Position numbers and translations under genes: made by a program
Part shown: piece after piece, positions 24,001 to 30,000 of the stretch
Layout of the letters: the number at the start of each line of letters is the position of its first letter
Position numbering within the stretch: the first letter of the stretch is position 1
Origin: Hyperoplus lanceolatus
Lineage: Eukaryota > Chordata > Actinopteri > Uranoscopiformes > Ammodytidae
NCBI GenBank assembly: GCA_026929865.2
Contig: CM049407.1
Location: 31,773,501 to 31,837,500 of the forward strand
Length of the DNA: 64,000 nucleotides
Direction of reading: 5' to 3'
The notes under the pieces: model-generated
Told to the model about the DNA's origin: nothing
What the model saw: only the letters and a program-made list of their open reading frames with translations
Databases searched by the model: none

Positions 24001-27000
24001 GTTGAGTGTCAACTTCTAGTAAGTTGACTATCAACTGCTGTTATTAACCAATTCTCAACTTACGTTTCATATGGATCAACTTTCCCACCACTCACAAGGA
24101 ACACATCTAATGAATGAACATTCAACCCTCTGTTGATCATATATGTTCATTGTAAAATAAAGATGAGAATGTTTTATCAATCAATAGGCACCCTGTGTAG
24201 GTGACTACCTGTTGATTGTCATATGACTGTCGACAAACTATCAGTCAATATTCAACTTAGCATAAGTAGACAGGTCTTGGGACTGTCAAATTAAAGTGAA
24301 AACAGTTTAGTGTCTACACACTATTAACAGAGGAAAACAGAGAAAATAGTTGACTATCAGTTGATTCTCAACAAACTATCAGTCGATATTCAACTAAGCA
24401 TTAGTAGAGAGGTCTTAGGACTGTCAAATTAAAGTGAAAACAGTTTAGTGTCTGTAGACACTCTACAAACTAGTAACAGTACAAAATAGAGACAAGTTTT
24501 GCTCAACTGATGAGTAACACTGGATGACCCCAAAGTAAAGTTAAAAAATATATAGGCAGCATATCTGAACAGGAAAGAACATTTATTTGAAGTAAATTTA
24601 ACTTTTTTCAGTAGTTACACAACATGTAGGTACACAGCAAGTACCATCAATACCTCTAAAAAAGACAATAAAACTAATGCATGTATTTATTTAGGTGTCA
24701 CTTAGGCAATTGTTTAACGACAGATCGTCCAAAAATTGACATTCAAAAAGCTCAGTAAAGTGTACCATAACACCCAGTACCACTAGTTATGATACTGAGC
24801 AAACATATGTAATATATAACATCAGTTCTCATGAAACGCTTTGTTATGGTAAGAAAAAGATATATAATTTTGTTATGGACCAGAATATCTGAAGCTCCTA
24901 GTAGCTCGGGAGAAAATGGATTAACAGCAATGGTGAAACAAGACACACTGATTCAGCAGTTAGGTTTGACAAGTAAATGTAAAATACTTATTTTCTACTC
25001 TCTCTCTTCCTTGAAGTGTATGTCATTGTTGATTCTCAGTAAAACATAAAAAAACACAACAGTGCCATTTTTTTCATTATGGACTCAAGATAAAACAACG
25101 TAATTATCACTCTCCTGTGACCAACCACTAGTTTAACCTGGTCCTGCCACTGTTATTTGAATGAGCACATTTGAATAATTTTTCGCTCTCTTTAGATCCA
25201 GTTGTTGGGTTACTAGCCACTCCAGGCCTGCTGTACTCCTCTTCAATTGAAGCAGTCGGGCTGAAGAATCCAGGAATCTTGTCCTATCACCCAGTTGATG
25301 AACATAGAAAGAAATGATCTGAGAATTACCACAAAATAGTTCAAATGCATTTTGATTTCCTTTATCTAAATCATTATAGCATTGTGGTTCCACATTAAAA
25401 CACATAATGCTTTCTATTGCTTTAATAAAATATATTTGGTACCCTAATCAAATAAAATTCTCACTGAACCTTGTACAGATTGAAATTATTTTTTAATTAA
25501 AGAAACATGTAATCTCTATGACCATTCTACACAACACCACATGCATAGACTCAGTTTTTGCTCACTTTAGACTGAAATAGCAATGTGCACTTTGAATGTG
25601 GAACATGCAAACATTTATTCAAATACAGTTTAGTGTCTATAAACACACTTTATTTAGACAGATACTTGTGAAGCTAGGCAGCGCTAGGCTCATGCTAACG
25701 TTGCTAATATAGCTAGCGCGCTAGGCTAATGCTAACGTGGCTATGCTAGCGGGAGGCCGCGTCGCTAATATATATGACATTATTCTTACATACACAAAAC
25801 GATATCTCACAAATACCTCAGTTAACTCACCAATTATTCCCTTTGGCTAATGGCAGCATACTTGTGACCACCACGGGTCTTCAGTGTGAGATGGATTGGT
25901 TGGTCAAGCGGTCTTTAGCATATAGCTGCTGCTTTTACTGACCAGACACACAACCTTCTCTTTAGCTGCCAGTAAAGAACGAGACCTCTCGCTTAAACAG
26001 CCCTTACCAACCAAGCTGGGGGAGTTCAAGTGCTTGAAAAAAGTGGGAAATCGTAATGTCGATACAGTTAGAAATGAAATATGTTTCCTAAATAAAGTCT
26101 CTCCAAACATATTTTCACCTTCCCAAAGTTTAAAATACACATTAATAGATCAATATATATTTGTTTCATATAATTTCTGCTCACAATATCATCAATAATG
26201 TCCTACAGGTTATAGTTGTTATTTATCAGTAACCACTATACGTTCGCATTGTATTGCACACCACTCTATGTAGGCCTATTTAGGTCTTCTAATCTTGAGA
26301 GGTTTATACAGCCATTGCTGATATTAACAATTATATAAAAAAACATAGATACATCTATGAATATGTATTTAAACTTTGGGAAGGTGATAATATGTTTGGA
26401 GTCTGGATTTTCGAATATTATCGACATTACGATTACCCACCTTTTTCAAGCACTTGAACTGCCCCAGCGTGGTTAGGGCTTTTTCGAGACAGAGAGGGCT
26501 CGTTTTACTGACCTGGGCAGCTAAAAAATGGATGTGTGCCTGGACAGTAAAGCTATATGCTAAAAGCCAGCTTGACCAACCCATCCATCTCACACTGAAG
26601 ACCCGTGGTGGTCACAAGTATGCTGCCATTAGCCAAAGGGAATAATTGGTGAGTTAACTGAGGTATTTGTGAGATATCGTTTTGTGTATGTAAGAATAAT
26701 GTCATATATATTAGCGACGCGGCCTCCCGCTAGCATAGCCACGTTAGCATTAGCGCCGCGCCTAGCGCGCTAGCTATATTAGCAACGTTAGCATGAGCCT
26801 AGCGCTGCCTAGCTTCACAAGTATCTGTCTAAATAAAGTGTGTTTATAGACACTAAACTGTATTTGAATAAATGTTTGCATGTTCCACATTCAAAGTGCA
26901 CATTGCTATTTCAGTCTAAAGTGAGCAAAAACTGAGTCTATGCATGTGGTGTTGTGTAGAATGGTCATAGAGATTACATGTTTCTTTAATTAAAAAATAA

Positions 27001-30000
27001 TTTCAATCTGTACAAGGTTCAGTGAGAATTTTATTTGATTAGGGTACCAAATATATTTTATTAAAGCAATAGAAAGCATTATGTGTTTTAATGTGGAACC
27101 ACAATGCTATAATGGTTTAGATAAAGGAAATCAAAATGCATTTGAACTATTTTGTGGTAATTCTCAGATCATTTCTTTCTATGTTCATCAACTGGGTGAT
27201 AGGACAAGATTCCTGGATTCTTCAGCCCGACTGCTTCAATTGAAGAGGAGTACAGCAGGCCTGGAGTGGCTAGTAACCCAACAACTGGATCTAAAGAGAG
27301 CGAAAAATTATTCAAATGTGCTCATTCAAATAACAGTGGCAGGACCAGGTTTAACTAGTGGTTGGTCACAGGAGAGTGATAATTACGCTGTTTTATCTTG
27401 AGTCCATAATGAAAAAAATGGCACTGTTGTGTTTTTTTATGTTTTACTGAGAATCAACAATGACATACACTTCAAGGAAGAGAGAGAGTAGAAAATAAGT
27501 ATTTTACATTTACTTGTCAAACCTAACTGCTGAATCAGTGTGTCTTGTTTCACCATTGCTGTTAATCCATTTTCTCCCGAGCTACTAGGAGCTTCAGATA
27601 TTCTGGTCCATAACAAAATTATATATCTTTTTCTTACCATAACAAAGCGTTTCATGAGAACTGATGTTATATATTACATATGTTTGCTCAGTATCATAAC
27701 TAGTGGTACTGGGTGTTATGGTACACTTTACTGAGCTTTTTGAATGTCAATTTTTGGACGATCTGTCGTTAAACAATTGCCTAAGTGACACCTAAATAAA
27801 TACATGCATTAGTTTTATTGTCTTTTTTAGAGGTATTGATGGTACTTGCTGTGTACCTACATGTTGTGTAACTACTGAAAAAAGTTAAATTTACTTCAAA
27901 TAAATGTTCTTTCCTGTTCAGATATGCTGCCTATATATTTTTTAACTTTACTTTGGGGTCATCCAGTGTTACTCATCAGTTGAGCAAAACTTGTCTCTAT
28001 TTTGTACTGTTACTAGTTTGTAGAGTGTCTACAGACACTAAACTGTTTTCACTTTAATTTGACAGTCCTAAGACCTCTCTACTAATGCTTAGTTGAATAT
28101 CGACTGATAGTTTGTTGAGAATCAACTGATAGTCAACTATTTTCTCTGTTTTCCTCTGTTAATAGTGTGTAGACACTAAACTGTTTTCACTTTAATTTGA
28201 CAGTCCCAAGACCTGTCTACTTATGCTAAGTTGAATATTGACTGATAGTTTGTCGACAGTCATATGACAATCAACAGGTAGTCACCTACACAGGGTGCCT
28301 ATTGATTGATAAAACATTCTCATCTTTATTTTACAATGAACATATATGATCAACAGAGGGTTGAATGTTCATTCATTAGATGTGTTCCTTGTGAGTGGTG
28401 GGAAAGTTGATCCATATGAAACGTAAGTTGAGAATTGGTTAATAACAGCAGTTGATAGTCAACTTACTAGAAGTTGACACTCAACTGATAGTTGAATATT
28501 TGTAAAGAACATGTAATAAAAAGTACAATGTCTGTTGCAGACTGTTTTTGTAAAAATAAATTAACAAAATAAAATTATTGTATAGTTAACTAACACTTAG
28601 TTGAATGCATGTTACATATTTGTTGACAAGCTTTGTTGAGTATCAACTAACTCACTCTTTAATATCAACTAACAATCTACTAATAATGCAACTAATAGTT
28701 AACTGACAGTTAGTTGAATGCATGTTACGTGTACAAAACAACATCTACTAAAAATGCAACTTATAGTTAACTGACAGTTGAATGCATTCTAAATATGTAT
28801 CAACTTAATCACTATTGAATATCAACTAAACATCTACTAATAGTGCAACCTATAGTTAACAGACAGTTAGTTGAATCCTTGTTTTTTATCTGTTGAACAA
28901 GCTCTGTTGAATGTCAACTAATCATCTACTAATAGTGCAACTTATGGTTAACTTACAGTTAGTTGAATTCATGTTACGTATCTGTTGAGATATGTAAACT
29001 CATTCACTGTTGACATGCAACTGCGTATCAACTGATGGCTTGTTGAGTGTCAACTGTGGACTATCGAACTAAAGTGTTACCGTTTTTTTTAAATGTAGCC
29101 TTGACGTAATAGGTCGCGGTGGACAGTCTGATATTTGTGCAGCACGCTGTTTATTATTAATATAACGTACCGGATGGTTTTATACACATCGATCGCTCAA
29201 TCAAATCCAAGTCAGAACTTTTTGTATGGGCAGAGATCGTTTTTTTAAGTGTCTTTATAAAGTTTCTTGTTAAACCTTAGTGTAGGCTACTGTTTCCTTA
29301 TCACCGGGCCGCGGAGTCCCGTTGTGTGTTGTTTTGTGTTCGTCTCCACCGCCATGCGTAAAGGCAGTATTATGACAGTTGACGGGAGGAAAAAGAAAAA
29401 AATCATCTGACGAACGTGAGTAAACACGAAAACCTTTTTGCTTTGCTTTCTGCGCTCACCTATTTAGCTCTCTCCCTCTTTTATTAGCCCACACCTAGGC
29501 CTACACACGTTAATTCTCACACATTTTATGTAGCTACAAGTCCAAGTGGTGGGCAATTCTGGTGCCGACTAGTAAGGCAGCGGGCGTTAAAGGACTATGC
29601 GCATCCTTAATAAATTCACGTCAGGAACTCCGCCTGTGCGCTTGCTTGTGCTTGTGTCATCTCATTAGCATCTGTACTTTGGCCACGGCACACCTCTCCC
29701 AGGTGTGCCGTGGCCAAGGGGCTGTTCCGTGCTGGAATACGGATGGCGTGGTCACACTAGCCAAACGTTCTAGACTTTATTATGCTAATGAGCTTTGGCA
29801 CGGGGCCGCGGCCCTAGTGTGAGTGGCCCCTAAACAACAGAATGAAGCCGGTAGTCTCTGGCCAATCAGAAGCGTCGGCAGACGGCCGGCCACTGATTGG
29901 CCAGAGACTGTCACCTTTTAGCATCGGCTCAGCTCGCTTGGAACCTAGAGCGAGGCGATACCAAAAAAGCAGCCACTACCAGGTACCATGAAATTGCGGT

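Larger units (their letters stand above)
23473..29081. mobile_element. 5.6 kb foldback (palindromic) transposable element
   Basis: The two halves are inverted copies of each other. Ends are GGTAACACTTTAGTTCGATA at the left and its exact complement at the right. Both sides are flanked by GTTTTTTT (23465-23472, 29082-29089), an 8-bp direct repeat that fits a target duplication. The left arm runs to about 26142, the right arm from about 26358, with a spacer near 215 bp. Arms are nearly identical over their outer 2.4 kb. I find no transposase domain and cannot place the family; an 8-bp duplication allows hAT-like, P-like or Merlin-like enzymes. Confidence 0.8.

Noticed and set aside
23473-24500. 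CRISPR-like or telomere-like repeat array
   Set aside because: Units are degenerate, lack constant spacers, and are mirrored in the other arm; they are subterminal transposon repeats in a eukaryotic genome.
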